Assembly: GCA_934438135.1 (NCBI GenBank)
Contig: CAKSBP010000027.1
Span: 1 to 49,447, forward strand
Direction of reading: 5' to 3'
From: an uncultured Clostridium sp.
Lineage (GTDB): Bacteria; Bacillota; Clostridia; Lachnospirales; Lachnospiraceae
DNA length: 49,447 nucleotides
The notes below the pieces were generated by a model, which saw only the letters and a list, made by a program, of their open reading frames with translations, ran no database searches and was not told the origin of the DNA. Each line of letters opens with the position of its first letter. The stretch's first letter is position 1. Of this stretch, positions 7,610 to 16,317 are shown piece by piece. Position numbers and translations under genes: made by a program.

Positions 7610-8863
7610 TTAAAAAATAATTGGTGTTTTCTGAAACTCATTTGGCAGGTGAATGCCGGACTGGGAGAAAACGAGTCTTTTATAAAGGGCAGATGCAAAG
7701 AGATCTTCTGACAGCATGTCATAAGCAGATTTAGAAAGAAGAATCTTGGCATCTGCCAGCTTTGTAATAACAGGAATTCCATTTTCTTTCGCACGTTTCA
7801 TGATGCATGCGGCTGATTTTCGAAAACCAAGCACACGAACATATGGAACGGTTTCTTTTGCGGTTAATCCTTTTAAAGTATAGTTTTTCAGATTCAAAAT
7901 TAAGTGAAGCAGTGCACGGTTAATCCGGGTTTGTGTAAGCTGCCTGCTTTTTAGCAGCTGAGAAAATTGAGTGAAATTTTCGAAATTGTTCCGTTTGTTA
8001 AAAATAGTACGAGCAAAATCTGGAGAAATATCCATGTATTCGGTTAATTGTTCTGGTGATGTAGTCTGTAATTTATAAAAAAGAAAATCGGATAAAGCAT
8101 CTGGAGATATTGGAAATAAATCAGACGGCAGATTTTCTAAGACTTCAAGGGCAGAAAGAGGCATGCTTTGGCGGATAGGATCCAAATTATTTTCGGCCTG
8201 CACTGCATTTCGAATCGCAGTGGCAGAATTGATAATCATCTGCTCTTTGCTGGCAGAAGAAATGTCTGCTTCATGGTATCCTGTACAGACTCTCTGGATC
8301 GTATATGGGGTCATTTTGCTTTGAAAACGATATGAAGCTTTCAAGTATTCGATTCCAAGAATATTATTTGGACTGGAAAGCAGAGAAGAAAGGTCTGAAA
8401 CTTCATTTTTCGGGAAACAGGATAGTAGAGCCTGGCTTCTGGCAGCAGGATAGGAAAGACCGGATTTGGTAAACTGTGCTATAGCTTTGTTAAAATCATC
8501 ACAGTCTTTGTGAATATAGTCTGCAATTTTTTCCATGGAGCGGATGTCTCCAGATTCACTTCCAAAACAAAAACAGTCTGTTCCTGTATTTTCCAGAAGA
8601 GCAATAGCTCCAGCCGCGAAAAACTCAGCACTTGCGGTAGCGTATCTTGTGGGAAGTTCCACTACCAGATCGGCACCACAGGATAACGCCATTTTGACAC
8701 GTTCCCATTTCGAAAGAAAGGCAGGAAAACCACGTTGTACAAAATCACCACTCATAACAATAACTATAAAGTCGGCGCCGGTTTCTTCCTTTGTTTTTTT
8801 TAATTGATAAAGATGCCCATTGTGAAATGGATTATATTCAGCAACAATGCCTGCTGTTTTCAT
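7610..8863 (-). CDS. tmcAL: tRNA(Met) cytidine acetate ligase TmcAL (YlbM)
   Basis: This 417-residue protein begins GIVAEYNPFHNGHLYQL, the HxGH nucleotidyltransferase motif plus family-specific EYNPFHNGH. It also shows the SGDFVQRG and ELPTRYATASAEFF blocks of this family. TmcAL activates acetate with ATP and acetylates the wobble cytidine of elongator tRNA-Met (ac4C34). It needs acetate, and pta-ackA lie less than 2 kb away. The start has GTGAGGA upstream and a minus-strand promoter at 8893-8920. In Bacillus this gene (ylbM) also lies between coaD-ylbJ and ylbN-rpmF. Confidence 0.92.
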   Translation of the reverse strand: MKTAGIVAEYNPFHNGHLYQLKKTKEETGADFIVIVMSGDFVQRGFPAFLSKWERVKMALSCGADLVVELPTRYATASAEFFAAGAIALLENTGTDCFCFGSESGDIRSMEKIADYIHKDCDDFNKAIAQFTKSGLSYPAARSQALLSCFPKNEVSDLSSLLSSPNNILGIEYLKASYRFQSKMTPYTIQRVCTGYHEADISSASKEQMIINSATAIRNAVQAENNLDPIRQSMPLSALEVLENLPSDLFPISPDALSDFLFYKLQTTSPEQLTEYMDISPDFARTIFNKRNNFENFTQFSQLLKSRQLTQTRINRALLHLILNLKNYTLKGLTAKETVPYVRVLGFRKSAACIMKRAKENGIPVITKLADAKILLSKSAYDMLSEDLFASALYKRLVFSQSGIHLPNEFQKTPIIF

Positions 8864-8892
8864 TTAATATCCTCACTTTGCTTTTTTCACTC

Positions 8893-8920
8893 ATTATAGC
8901 ATGTCTGTAAAATTTAGCAA
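8893..8920 (-). promoter_or_regulatory. promoter for tmcAL
   Basis: On the minus strand TTGCTA (8920-8915) and TATAAT (8898-8893) are separated by 16 bases. It diverges from the degV promoter on the other strand. Confidence 0.6.
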
Positions 8921-8939
8921 GATGCAGGAGAAGACGGGG

Positions 8940-8968
8940 TTGCATTGAAGTTTTATTTCCTTTATAAT
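8940..8968 (+). promoter_or_regulatory. sigma-A promoter for the DegV gene
   Basis: TTGCAT (8940-8945) and TATAAT (8963-8968) are separated by 17 bases, about 63 bases before the start codon. Confidence 0.7.
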
Positions 8969-9030
8969 AAATGAAGGAATTACTTGAATTGGATTATTCA
9001 CCCATAAAAAAGACACAAAGGGGGATTCAT

Positions 9031-9900
9031 ATGAAATTTGAAATTATCACAGACAGTTCTGCAACATTACCAAAAGAGATTATAGTCAAGTTTGGCATTC
9101 AGGTACTATCTCTTTCTTATTTCATTGATGAGGAAGAGTTTTTATCTTATGAAAGAGGAAAAGAGAATGATTTATCTTATTTTTATGAAAAACTGAGAAA
9201 CAAAGGTAATATAAGGACTTCTCTAGTAAATACACAAGCAGCTTTGACACTGATAGAAGAATTGTTAAAAGAAGGAAAGGACGTACTTTATATTGGCTTT
9301 TCATCTGGGTTAAGTGGAACCTATCAGTCTGTATCATTAGCCATGGAAGATCTGAAGGAAAGCTATCCAGAACGAAGAATTGTTTATATGGATTCCCTTG
9401 CGGCATCTCTGGGAGAGGGGCTTTTGGTATATGAAGCCTGTAAACTCAGAGAAGAAGGGAAAACCATAGACGAAGTTTTTGAATGGCTGGAAACGAATAA
9501 GCTTCATTTGTGCCACTGGTTCAGCGTAGACGATTTGTTTTTCCTAAAGCGTGGCGGCAGAATTTCCACAGCAGCAGCAGTATTTGGTTCTGCATTAAGT
9601 GTAAAACCTGTTATGCATGTGGATAATGAAGGACATCTTATTGTTATGAGTAAAGCAAGAGGACGGAAAAAAGCTATTCAAGAACTGGCCAATCATTTAT
9701 TTGATACGGTAGAGAATCCAGAAGACCAGGTAATGGGTATCAGTCATGCGGATTGTGAAGAAGATGCGGTATATCTTAAAAATATGATTATGGAAAAATA
9801 CAAGGTGAAAGAATTTATAATTGAACCAATGGAACCAGTTATTGCATCCCACACAGGTCCTGGATGTCTTGCATTATTCTTCTTTGGAAAAGAAAGATAA
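9031..9900 (+). CDS. DegV family (FakB-like) fatty-acid-binding protein
   Basis: This 289-residue protein starts with the strand and loop ITDSSATLP. It contains SSGLSGTYQS (about residues 91-100) and RGGRIS (about 174-179), the phosphate- and lipid-contact motifs of the DegV fold, and ends with HTGPGCLALFF. Proteins of this family bind a fatty acid and present it to FakA-type kinases for phospholipid synthesis. No FakA gene is in the window. ATG 9031 is preceded by AAAGGGGGA; the longer frame from 8971 starts at the promoter and is not used. It is monocistronic with its own promoter and terminator. Confidence 0.9.
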   Translation: MKFEIITDSSATLPKEIIVKFGIQVLSLSYFIDEEEFLSYERGKENDLSYFYEKLRNKGNIRTSLVNTQAALTLIEELLKEGKDVLYIGFSSGLSGTYQSVSLAMEDLKESYPERRIVYMDSLAASLGEGLLVYEACKLREEGKTIDEVFEWLETNKLHLCHWFSVDDLFFLKRGGRISTAAAVFGSALSVKPVMHVDNEGHLIVMSKARGRKKAIQELANHLFDTVENPEDQVMGISHADCEEDAVYLKNMIMEKYKVKEFIIEPMEPVIASHTGPGCLALFFFGKER

Positions 9901-9930
9901 ATATACAGTTAAATGTGAATAATTATACAA

Positions 9931-9979
9931 AAGATCGCAATCTGCGGATGATAAATTATCAGTAGATTGCGATCTTTTT
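9931..9979 (+). terminator. rho-independent terminator of the DegV gene
   Basis: AAGATCGCAATCT (9931-9943) and AGATTGCGATCTT (9964-9976) form a perfect 13-bp stem ending in a T run. Confidence 0.92.
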
Positions 9980-10026
9980 AACAATCATTGTATTGAATTT
10001 AGTACCAAAAATACAGGTTTTCTCTC

Positions 10027-10055
10027 TTGTTAATCTAACTACGTTGGTATATAAT
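10027..10055 (+). promoter_or_regulatory. sigma-A promoter for pta-ackA
   Basis: TTGTTA (10027-10032) and TATAAT (10050-10055) are separated by 17 bases. The leader to the GTG start is about 100 bases and contains a short hairpin, TACATA/TATGTA, at 10081-10097. Confidence 0.75.
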
Positions 10056-10163
10056 GAACTACGGTGAACGGACGGGTCTTACATAAAATATATGTATTTA
10101 CTTTCGGCCGTAATGAATAAAAATATTGAAAAACAGAATACTTGTGAGAAAGGAGTCTTTATT

Positions 10164-11177
10164 GTGTCATTTATAGATATTATTAAACAAAGAGCAAAAA
10201 AAGACAAAAAGACTATTGTTTTACCTGAAACGAATGATGTTAGAACAATCCAGGCAGCTGTAAAAGTACTGGAAGAAGATATTGCGGATTTAGTATTAGT
10301 TGGAAATAAGGATAAAATTCTTGAAAAAGCAGAACACTATGGTTATGATTTATCAGGTGCCCAGTTCATTGACCCTGAAACAACTGATAAATTAGAACAG
10401 TATGTTGATGTTTTAGTAGAAGCAAGAAAGAGCAAAGGAATGACTTCCGAACAGGCAAGAGTAATTCTTACTACAAATTACCTCTACTTCGGCTGTACTA
10501 TGGTTAAAGCAGGAGATGCAGACGGTATGGTTGCAGGTGCATGCCATGCAACAGCAGATGTATTAAGACCATCTCTTCAGATCCTGAAAACAGCACCTGG
10601 TACAAAACTTGTATCTGCTATTTTCGTAATGGTAGTACCTGACTGTGAATATGGTGCAGGTGGTATTTTCGTATTTGGCGATTCCGGATTAAACCAGAAC
10701 CCAACATCCGAAGAATTAGCACATATCGCAGCAACAAGTGCAAGAAGTTTTGAACTTTTAGTTCAGGAAGATGCAAAAGTTGCTATGATTTCTCACTCTA
10801 CAAAAGGCAGTGCAAAACATGCTGATGTTACTAAAGTTGTAGAAGCAACAAAGATTGCAAAAGAATTATACCCTGACATTGCGTTAGACGGTGAATTCCA
10901 GGTTGATGCAGCTATCGTTCCAAGTATTGGTGCTTCAAAAGCTCCAGGAAGCGAAATCGCTGGACATGCTAACGTATTAATCTTCCCTGACTTAGATGCC
11001 GGAAACAATGGATATAAATTAGTACAGCGTCTTGCAAAAGCAGAAGCTTACGGTCCTTTAACACAGGGAATTGGAAAACCTGTTAACGATTTATCCAGAG
11101 GATGCTCTGCGGAAGATATCGTAGGTGTAATTGCAATTACATCAGTACAGGCTCAGGCACATTCACAGGAAAAATAA
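10164..11177 (+). CDS. pta: phosphate acetyltransferase
   Basis: The enzyme converts acetyl-CoA and phosphate to acetyl phosphate, the first step of acetate formation. It has 337 residues, the standard length of the short Pta type without N-terminal extension. The N-terminus SFIDIIKQRAKKDKKTIVLPE and the central GMVAGACHATADVLRPSLQ are characteristic. The start is GTG 10164, eight bases after AAAGGAG. The frame is open back to 10092, but the extra residues are not family-like and have no ribosome binding site. ackA follows 26 bases later on the same transcript. Confidence 0.95.
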   Translation: MSFIDIIKQRAKKDKKTIVLPETNDVRTIQAAVKVLEEDIADLVLVGNKDKILEKAEHYGYDLSGAQFIDPETTDKLEQYVDVLVEARKSKGMTSEQARVILTTNYLYFGCTMVKAGDADGMVAGACHATADVLRPSLQILKTAPGTKLVSAIFVMVVPDCEYGAGGIFVFGDSGLNQNPTSEELAHIAATSARSFELLVQEDAKVAMISHSTKGSAKHADVTKVVEATKIAKELYPDIALDGEFQVDAAIVPSIGASKAPGSEIAGHANVLIFPDLDAGNNGYKLVQRLAKAEAYGPLTQGIGKPVNDLSRGCSAEDIVGVIAITSVQAQAHSQEK

Positions 11178-11203
11178 TAGAGATATAGGAAGGTTTTGAA
11201 AAA

Positions 11204-12394
11204 ATGGATGTATTAGTAATAAATTGTGGAAGTTCTTCTCTGAAATACCAGTTAATCGATTCTGAAACAGAGCATGTACTTGCTTCTGGTCTTTGCGAAC
11301 GTATCGGTATTGATGGAAGATTTACATTTAAACCAGCAGATGGTGAAAAAATTGTAAAAGATTCTACAATGAAAGATCATAAAGATGCAATTCAGATCGT
11401 ATTAGATGCATTAGTAGATCCTGCTACAGGCGTTATTAAGAATTTGGATTCTATCAGCGCAGTAGGACACAGAGTTGTACACGGCGGAGAAAAATTTGCG
11501 AAATCTGTAGTAATTACAGATGAAGTTATCGCAGCAATCAAAGACTGCAATGACCTTGCACCATTACACAATCCAGCGAACTTAATTGGTATTGATGCCT
11601 GCAGACAGGCTCTTCCTAACGTTCCTATGGTTGCGGTATTCGATACGGCTTTCCATCAGACAATGCCAGAAAAAGCTTATCTTTATGGTCTTCCAATAAA
11701 ATACTATGAAGATTATAAGGTAAGAAGATATGGTTTCCATGGAACAAGCCACAGTTTTGTATCCAAACGCCTTATCGAGCTTGCTGGTTTAGATAAAAAT
11801 AATTCTAAAGTTATTGTCTGCCATTTGGGTAATGGTTCCAGTATCTCAGCTGTAGTAAACGGAGAATCTATTGACACAAGTATGGGTCTTACTCCATTAG
11901 AAGGTATGCCTATGGGAACAAGATCCGGAAGCATTGATCCAGCTATCGTTGAATTCCTTTGCAAAAAGGAAAATAAATCTGTTAGTGAAATCATGAACGT
12001 ATTAAATAAAGAATCTGGTGTACTTGGTATGTCTAATGGTTTATCAAGTGACTTCAGAGATTTATCAGATGGTGCATCTAAGGGCAATAACTATGCGAAG
12101 AATGCTCTTGACGTGTTCGCATATGATGTTGCGAAATTAGTTGGTGGCTATGTTGCAGCTATGAATGGTGTTGATGCAATCGCATTTACAGCAGGTGTAG
12201 GTGAAAACGACTCTGCAACAAGAAAAGCAATTCTTTCTTACCTTGGATATTTAGGCATTACTGTTGATGAAGAAGCAAATAGTATTCGTGGCGAAGAAAA
12301 AATGATTTCAACAGCTGATTCTAAAGTTAAGGTATTTGTTGTTCCAACAAATGAAGAATTAGCAATTGCTCGTGAAACAGTAGCATTAGTATAG
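11204..12394 (+). CDS. ackA: acetate kinase
   Basis: The enzyme transfers phosphate from acetyl phosphate to ADP, yielding acetate and ATP by substrate-level phosphorylation. It has 396 residues. The signature VINCGSSSLKYQL is at residues 4-16, the HRVVHGGEKF motif is near 88-97, FHQTMP near 152-157, and GFHGTSH near 180-186. It is cotranscribed with pta; a strong hairpin terminator ends the operon at 12451-12503. With pta it gives the organism its acetate branch. Confidence 0.96.
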   Translation: MDVLVINCGSSSLKYQLIDSETEHVLASGLCERIGIDGRFTFKPADGEKIVKDSTMKDHKDAIQIVLDALVDPATGVIKNLDSISAVGHRVVHGGEKFAKSVVITDEVIAAIKDCNDLAPLHNPANLIGIDACRQALPNVPMVAVFDTAFHQTMPEKAYLYGLPIKYYEDYKVRRYGFHGTSHSFVSKRLIELAGLDKNNSKVIVCHLGNGSSISAVVNGESIDTSMGLTPLEGMPMGTRSGSIDPAIVEFLCKKENKSVSEIMNVLNKESGVLGMSNGLSSDFRDLSDGASKGNNYAKNALDVFAYDVAKLVGGYVAAMNGVDAIAFTAGVGENDSATRKAILSYLGYLGITVDEEANSIRGEEKMISTADSKVKVFVVPTNEELAIARETVALV

Positions 12395-12450
12395 TCATTA
12401 GATGCATAAGCCGGCCACCTTATGGCGGGTCATTTAGCTGATAGATAGAG

Positions 12451-12503
12451 AGAAAAGCCGGTTGTTTGAAATGTTTGGTTTTAAACAGCTGACTTTTCTT
12501 TTT
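12451..12503 (+). terminator. terminator of the pta-ackA operon
   Basis: AGAAAAGCCGGTTGTTT (12451-12467) pairs with AAACAGCTGACTTTTCT (12483-12499) with three G-U type positions. A T tract follows to 12503. Confidence 0.85.
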
Positions 12504-12569
12504 GATGAATCAAATCTTTTTAGTGAAAAATAATTATGCTGGATATTTGTCGGAATAAACAAATTTTTA

Positions 12570-12598
12570 TTGACTTTTTATACTGTATGTGGTATAAA
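12570..12598 (+). promoter_or_regulatory. sigma-A promoter for DUF177-rpmF
   Basis: TTGACT (12570-12575) and TATAAA (12593-12598) are separated by 17 bases, about 60 bases before the DUF177 start. Confidence 0.7.
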
Positions 12599-12659
12599 TA
12601 AAAAAGTGTGGAAAAATCCTAGTATAAATCCGTCGAGTGTATAGGATTGGAGATAATTT

Positions 12660-13187
12660 ATGTTAATTAATTTATCAGAGATTATGTCGGTGAAGGACAA
12701 GGTTCAACACGTTGTAGTTCCAATTGAAATGGAATGCTTTAAGCTGGATGGAACAGAGTATTACTTTGTGAAGAAAGAACCGGTTGATATAACGATTACC
12801 TGTACGGGTGAGCGTGAGATTCATCTGGGGGCTTCCACAGAGGTTTCACTTATGCTTCCATGTAGTAGATGCCTTGAAGAGGTTGAGACAACATTTCATA
12901 TTTTAGTTTCAAAGGATATTAGATTCGAAGAAACTGCTCAGAATAAGTCGGACGATGGGGATGAATTAAATTATATCAAAGGATATAATCTAGACGTAGA
13001 TATACTTGTTTATGACGAGATGCTGCTGGATTTCCCATTGAAAGTTTTGTGTTCGGAGGATTGTAAGGGTATATGCAGTGTCTGTGGGAAGAATCTCAAC
13101 AAGGGAACCTGCGACTGTGACCGTACCGTAGGCGATCCGAGAATGTTAAAGTTTCAAGATGTCTTCAAGAATTTTAAGGAGGTGTAA
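12660..13187 (+). CDS. DUF177 / YceD-like protein (YlbN)
   Basis: This 175-residue protein belongs to the family always found just before rpmF. It has a beta-rich N-terminal part, an acidic middle (DDGDEL near 103-108) and a C-terminal cysteine cluster (CSEDCKGICSVCGKNLNKGTC, about residues 128-148) that could bind zinc. Plant and bacterial homologues are linked to 23S rRNA processing, so a role in ribosome assembly is likely, but the activity is not established here. ATG 12660 follows TTGGAG. The stop overlaps the ribosome binding site of rpmF. Confidence 0.85.
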   Translation: MLINLSEIMSVKDKVQHVVVPIEMECFKLDGTEYYFVKKEPVDITITCTGEREIHLGASTEVSLMLPCSRCLEEVETTFHILVSKDIRFEETAQNKSDDGDELNYIKGYNLDVDILVYDEMLLDFPLKVLCSEDCKGICSVCGKNLNKGTCDCDRTVGDPRMLKFQDVFKNFKEV

Positions 13188-13190
13188 TAA

Positions 13191-13370
13191 ATGTCAATCT
13201 GTCCAAAGAATAAATCTTCCAAAGCAAGAAGAGACAAGAGAAGAGCAAATTGGAAAATGGCTGCTCCAAATCTTGTAAAATGCAGTAAATGTGGAGAGTT
13301 AATGATGCCACACAGAGTATGTAAAGCTTGTGGTTCCTATAATAAAAAGGAAATTATTTCAGCTGAATAA
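13191..13370 (+). CDS. rpmF: ribosomal protein L32 (bL32)
   Basis: This 59-residue large-subunit protein has the classic layout: basic N-terminus KNKSSKARRDKRRANWKM, then APNLVKCSKCGELMMPHRVC, with four cysteines C31, C34, C44 and C47 forming a zinc ribbon. This is therefore the zinc-containing form. The start ATG 13191 lies three bases after the DUF177 stop, with GGAGGTG upstream. Unlike many clostridia, plsX does not follow; instead the operon ends at a bidirectional terminator. Confidence 0.96.
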   Translation: MSICPKNKSSKARRDKRRANWKMAAPNLVKCSKCGELMMPHRVCKACGSYNKKEIISAE

Positions 13371-13394
13371 TTTCGGCTTTGTAAGTTAACTTAT

Positions 13395-13432
13395 ATCAAA
13401 AAGATTCTCACTTACGTGGGAATCTTTTTGAT
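13395..13432. terminator. bidirectional terminator between rpmF and the YprB-like gene
   Basis: ATCAAAAAGATTCTCAC (13395-13411) and GTGGGAATCTTTTTGAT (13416-13432) form a 17-bp stem (one G-U) with loop TTAC. The A run on the left and T run on the right allow it to stop transcription from both sides. Confidence 0.88.
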
Positions 13433-13443
13433 TGCAGGAAAAT

Positions 13444-14556
13444 TTATTTAGAAAGATGTTTTGCTTTGTGGACGATTGTTTTCAGAAGGATACTTACATA
13501 ATCGCTCAGCATCCGGCTGTCAGAAAGAAAGGAATCTGTTAATTCCAGAAACGTAGTTTTATCTTTTACATTTATCTGAAATTTCGGTTCCATGCCGAGT
13601 GTAAACTGTGGAATGAATACCCCCTGTTTTTTGATATAGCAGGTAGCGGCTTTTGCTTTCACTTTATGTTCTTTGTCCACGAATTGAGCAACACTTTTAT
13701 GAATTGCAGTATCCTCCAACGGAAGATAATAATAGTCCTTATAATTTGGATAAAAATATTTGTATTCTCCTTGAAACGTTTTAATCCGGAGTGAACCAAG
13801 CTGATTACAGACGGAAAGAGCGATTTCTTCCGTTTCATAGAAAATCGGGTTCTTTATTGGATTTTTCAGCGTAAATTCTAAATAGAGAGTAAAATCCTTT
13901 TGGTACGCTTTTGTAACCGTATGCGGAGATTCAAACAGATCACTATAGGAAAGAACGGATGACAAAAGAATCAGGTTGGAAACATCTTCTGCATTATGAA
14001 GAAGCAGTTTGTGAAGCAATGGATTTAAATCCTTAGTTCGTGCAAATTTACTTTTCATATACTGAGTGTATACTTCAATGAGTTCGCCGCCACTGTATTC
14101 GTCTTCTCTATGGATACCGATAAAATTTTCCACTGATTTCTGCTTTACATTTGGAAGATGCAGTAAAGTCTTATAAGGCTTTATTTTTTTATACAAATCA
14201 ATGGATAGAAAATCTGAAAAACAAAATGCTATTTGGTGATGCTTCATTTTCTTTTCCAGATAAGGAATGTCAAATCCGGAACCATTAAAATGTACGATTA
14301 CCCTGTATCTGGAGGAAAACTGTATAAATTCTTCCAGCAGAGTTTTTTCACTAATATAGTCATCGGCGAACCACTGTATCAGATTCCAGCAGTTATTTTC
14401 ATAAAAACAGCATCCAATCAGATAGACACTGGAAACGTCAGCAGACAGTCCCGTTGTTTCAATATCAAAAAATAGCAAATCAGAGGGTTGAATTGACAGA
14501 TTCGGGTCAAACTGATAAGGGAGTGCTGCTGTTAATTTATTTGTAAATGTTAACAT
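13444..14556 (-). CDS. YprB-like ribonuclease H-fold exonuclease
   Basis: This 370-residue protein has DEDD exonuclease motifs: DIETTGL at 31-37 (D31, E33), NGSGFDIPYL at 91-100 (D96) and HNAEDV at 187-192 (H187, D191). This matches the RNase_H_2/YprB family of predicted 3'-5' exonucleases; the substrate is not known. The C-terminal 150 residues are not recognised. Bacillus YprB continues into a TPR-like region, which is not obvious here. AGGAGG lies six bases before the start and a minus-strand promoter at 14577-14604. The gene ends at the bidirectional terminator shared with rpmF. Confidence 0.8.
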   Translation of the reverse strand: MLTFTNKLTAALPYQFDPNLSIQPSDLLFFDIETTGLSADVSSVYLIGCCFYENNCWNLIQWFADDYISEKTLLEEFIQFSSRYRVIVHFNGSGFDIPYLEKKMKHHQIAFCFSDFLSIDLYKKIKPYKTLLHLPNVKQKSVENFIGIHREDEYSGGELIEVYTQYMKSKFARTKDLNPLLHKLLLHNAEDVSNLILLSSVLSYSDLFESPHTVTKAYQKDFTLYLEFTLKNPIKNPIFYETEEIALSVCNQLGSLRIKTFQGEYKYFYPNYKDYYYLPLEDTAIHKSVAQFVDKEHKVKAKAATCYIKKQGVFIPQFTLGMEPKFQINVKDKTTFLELTDSFLSDSRMLSDYVSILLKTIVHKAKHLSK

Positions 14557-14576
14557 AGAAAACCTCCTGTTTATGT

Positions 14577-14604
14577 ATTATAACATGATTCAGGATAAGG
14601 TCAA
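14577..14604 (-). promoter_or_regulatory. sigma-A promoter for the YprB-like gene
   Basis: On the minus strand TTGACC (14604-14599) and TATAAT (14582-14577) are separated by 16 bases, with an extended TG before the -10. Confidence 0.65.
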
Positions 14605-14642
14605 ATTTTTGTAGCTAGAAAAAAGAACAGAAGGAGTTTTAA

Positions 14643-16244
14643 ATGGTAGAACGAGAAAATGAGAATTCTAAATTCGTCGAACATAAGAACCGAATTAAGC
14701 GGGAACTAAAAGGTCGAATAAAAAATAATATGAGCGGCTTTTTAAGTGTATGTCTGGTAGGACTTCTCGCGTTACTCCAAATATCGATTATCATTATACT
14801 GCCGTTCATTCTGAGAAACTTTACAGTTTACTTCTATATTGTACTTGAGATTTGCAGTATTATGCTGATACTGACATTAATTAATGATAATAGAAGCCCG
14901 TCCTATAAAATTGCATGGATTTGTATTGCACTGGCGTGTCCGATTTCAGGACATATCATGTATTGGCTTTGGGGTGGACCAGATTCTAAGAAAAAACTAG
15001 ACCGGAATATTTTAAAGATAATGGAACATGGGAAACAATTTCTGAAACATGATAAAGAACTGGAAGCGGATTTTTGGGAAGAAAGACCTTTGGAAGCGAG
15101 AATGTCCCGCTACATGTCATCTCATAATTTTCCCCTGTTTTCCGGAAATGATATCCGCTATTTCTCCATGGGAGAAGATGCTTTTGAAGAAATTTTTGAT
15201 GGATTGGAAAAGGCAGAAAAGTTTATTTTAATTGACTTTTTTATTGTAGCAGAAGGAGCTATCTGGGATAAACTTCATGAAATCTTAGTGGAAAAGGTAA
15301 GGCAGGGTGTAGAAGTTAAATTCATGTACGATGATTTTGGTGCTATGATTCGGACCGGAAAATACTTTAAACGCAATCTAGAAGCGGATGGAGTAGAAGT
15401 CCGTATTTTTAACCCCATTCATAAATATACGGATAAATTATATATGAATTACCGAAGCCATCAGAAAATTATTGTGATTGATGGAAATATAGGTTTTACT
15501 GGAGGATTTAATATTGCGGATGAATATGCTAATCTAGTAAAACGTTTTGGTGTTTGGAAAGATAATGGTATCCGGGTAGAAGGTAATGCAGTCTGGGGAA
15601 TGACAGTGACCTTTCTGCAAATGTGGGAAGTCTGCCAAGGACATAATGATATTGATTTTGACAGATATCGGCCGACTTTTAAAAAAGCACCGGGAGAAAC
15701 ATTCTGTCATGTTATTTCTGATGGCCCTGCCAACAATCAGGAAAATCCAATCGAAAGTATTTATCGGCAGATGATAGACTATGCAGGAGAGTTTTTATAT
15801 ATTACCACGCCATATCTGATTATTGAATCAGACATGAATGAAGTATTGATTTCTGCAGTTCAGAGCGGAGTAGATGTAAGGATAATTACACCATACATTC
15901 CGGATAAAAAAAATGTAAAGCTTTTAACCAATTATAATTATGGGTATTTATTAAAAAACGGGGTACGTATTTTCGAATATGAGCCAGGATTTATTCATGC
16001 AAAAACCATTATAAATGAAAATTGTGGTATTGTTGGAACGATTAACATGGATTATCGAAGCTTTTACCTGCATTATGAAAATGGTGTATGGATGTCTGAT
16101 AAGCAGGTGATTGGCAGTATCAAAAAAGATTTGGTGGAAACTATGGAAGTCTGCCGTGAAATTACGTATGAAGAGTGGAAAAAGCGTCCGTTAATGATGA
16201 AACTAAAACAGTCCTTTTTAAAAATGTTTTCTACCTTAATGTGA
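14643..16244 (+). CDS. cls: cardiolipin synthase (phospholipase D family)
   Basis: This 533-residue membrane enzyme joins two phosphatidylglycerols into cardiolipin. N-terminal hydrophobic segments lie at about 33-53, 56-80 and 91-112, with the PLDc_N pattern ending YWLWGG. The first HKD motif is intact (H273, K275, D280 in HQKIIVID, followed by GFTGGFN). The second has H452 and K454 but glutamate at 459 in place of aspartate (HAKTIINE), followed by the normal GTINMDYRSF block. The start at ATG 14643 has AGAAGGAG upstream. It lies divergent from the YprB-like gene and upstream of the beta-mannosidase gene with no visible terminator. Confidence 0.9.
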   Translation: MVERENENSKFVEHKNRIKRELKGRIKNNMSGFLSVCLVGLLALLQISIIIILPFILRNFTVYFYIVLEICSIMLILTLINDNRSPSYKIAWICIALACPISGHIMYWLWGGPDSKKKLDRNILKIMEHGKQFLKHDKELEADFWEERPLEARMSRYMSSHNFPLFSGNDIRYFSMGEDAFEEIFDGLEKAEKFILIDFFIVAEGAIWDKLHEILVEKVRQGVEVKFMYDDFGAMIRTGKYFKRNLEADGVEVRIFNPIHKYTDKLYMNYRSHQKIIVIDGNIGFTGGFNIADEYANLVKRFGVWKDNGIRVEGNAVWGMTVTFLQMWEVCQGHNDIDFDRYRPTFKKAPGETFCHVISDGPANNQENPIESIYRQMIDYAGEFLYITTPYLIIESDMNEVLISAVQSGVDVRIITPYIPDKKNVKLLTNYNYGYLLKNGVRIFEYEPGFIHAKTIINENCGIVGTINMDYRSFYLHYENGVWMSDKQVIGSIKKDLVETMEVCREITYEEWKKRPLMMKLKQSFLKMFSTLM

Positions 16245-16256
16245 TAAGATAACACA

Positions 16257-16286
16257 TTGTTCTAAGCTATATGACTGTGTTAGTAT
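16257..16286 (+). promoter_or_regulatory. candidate promoter for the beta-mannosidase gene
   Basis: TTGTTC (16257-16262) and TAGTAT (16281-16286) are separated by 18 bases, with an extended TGT before the -10. If used, transcription starts near 16293, downstream of ATG 16285, which supports the later TTG start. Confidence 0.4.
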
Positions 16287-16317
16287 GCAGGTAGCACAAA
16301 ATAAGAAGGTGGAACAA

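Noticed and set aside
16285..16317. Upstream ATG start for the beta-mannosidase
   Set aside because: No ribosome binding site precedes it and it overlaps the likely -10; TTG 16318 after AAGGTGG fits better.
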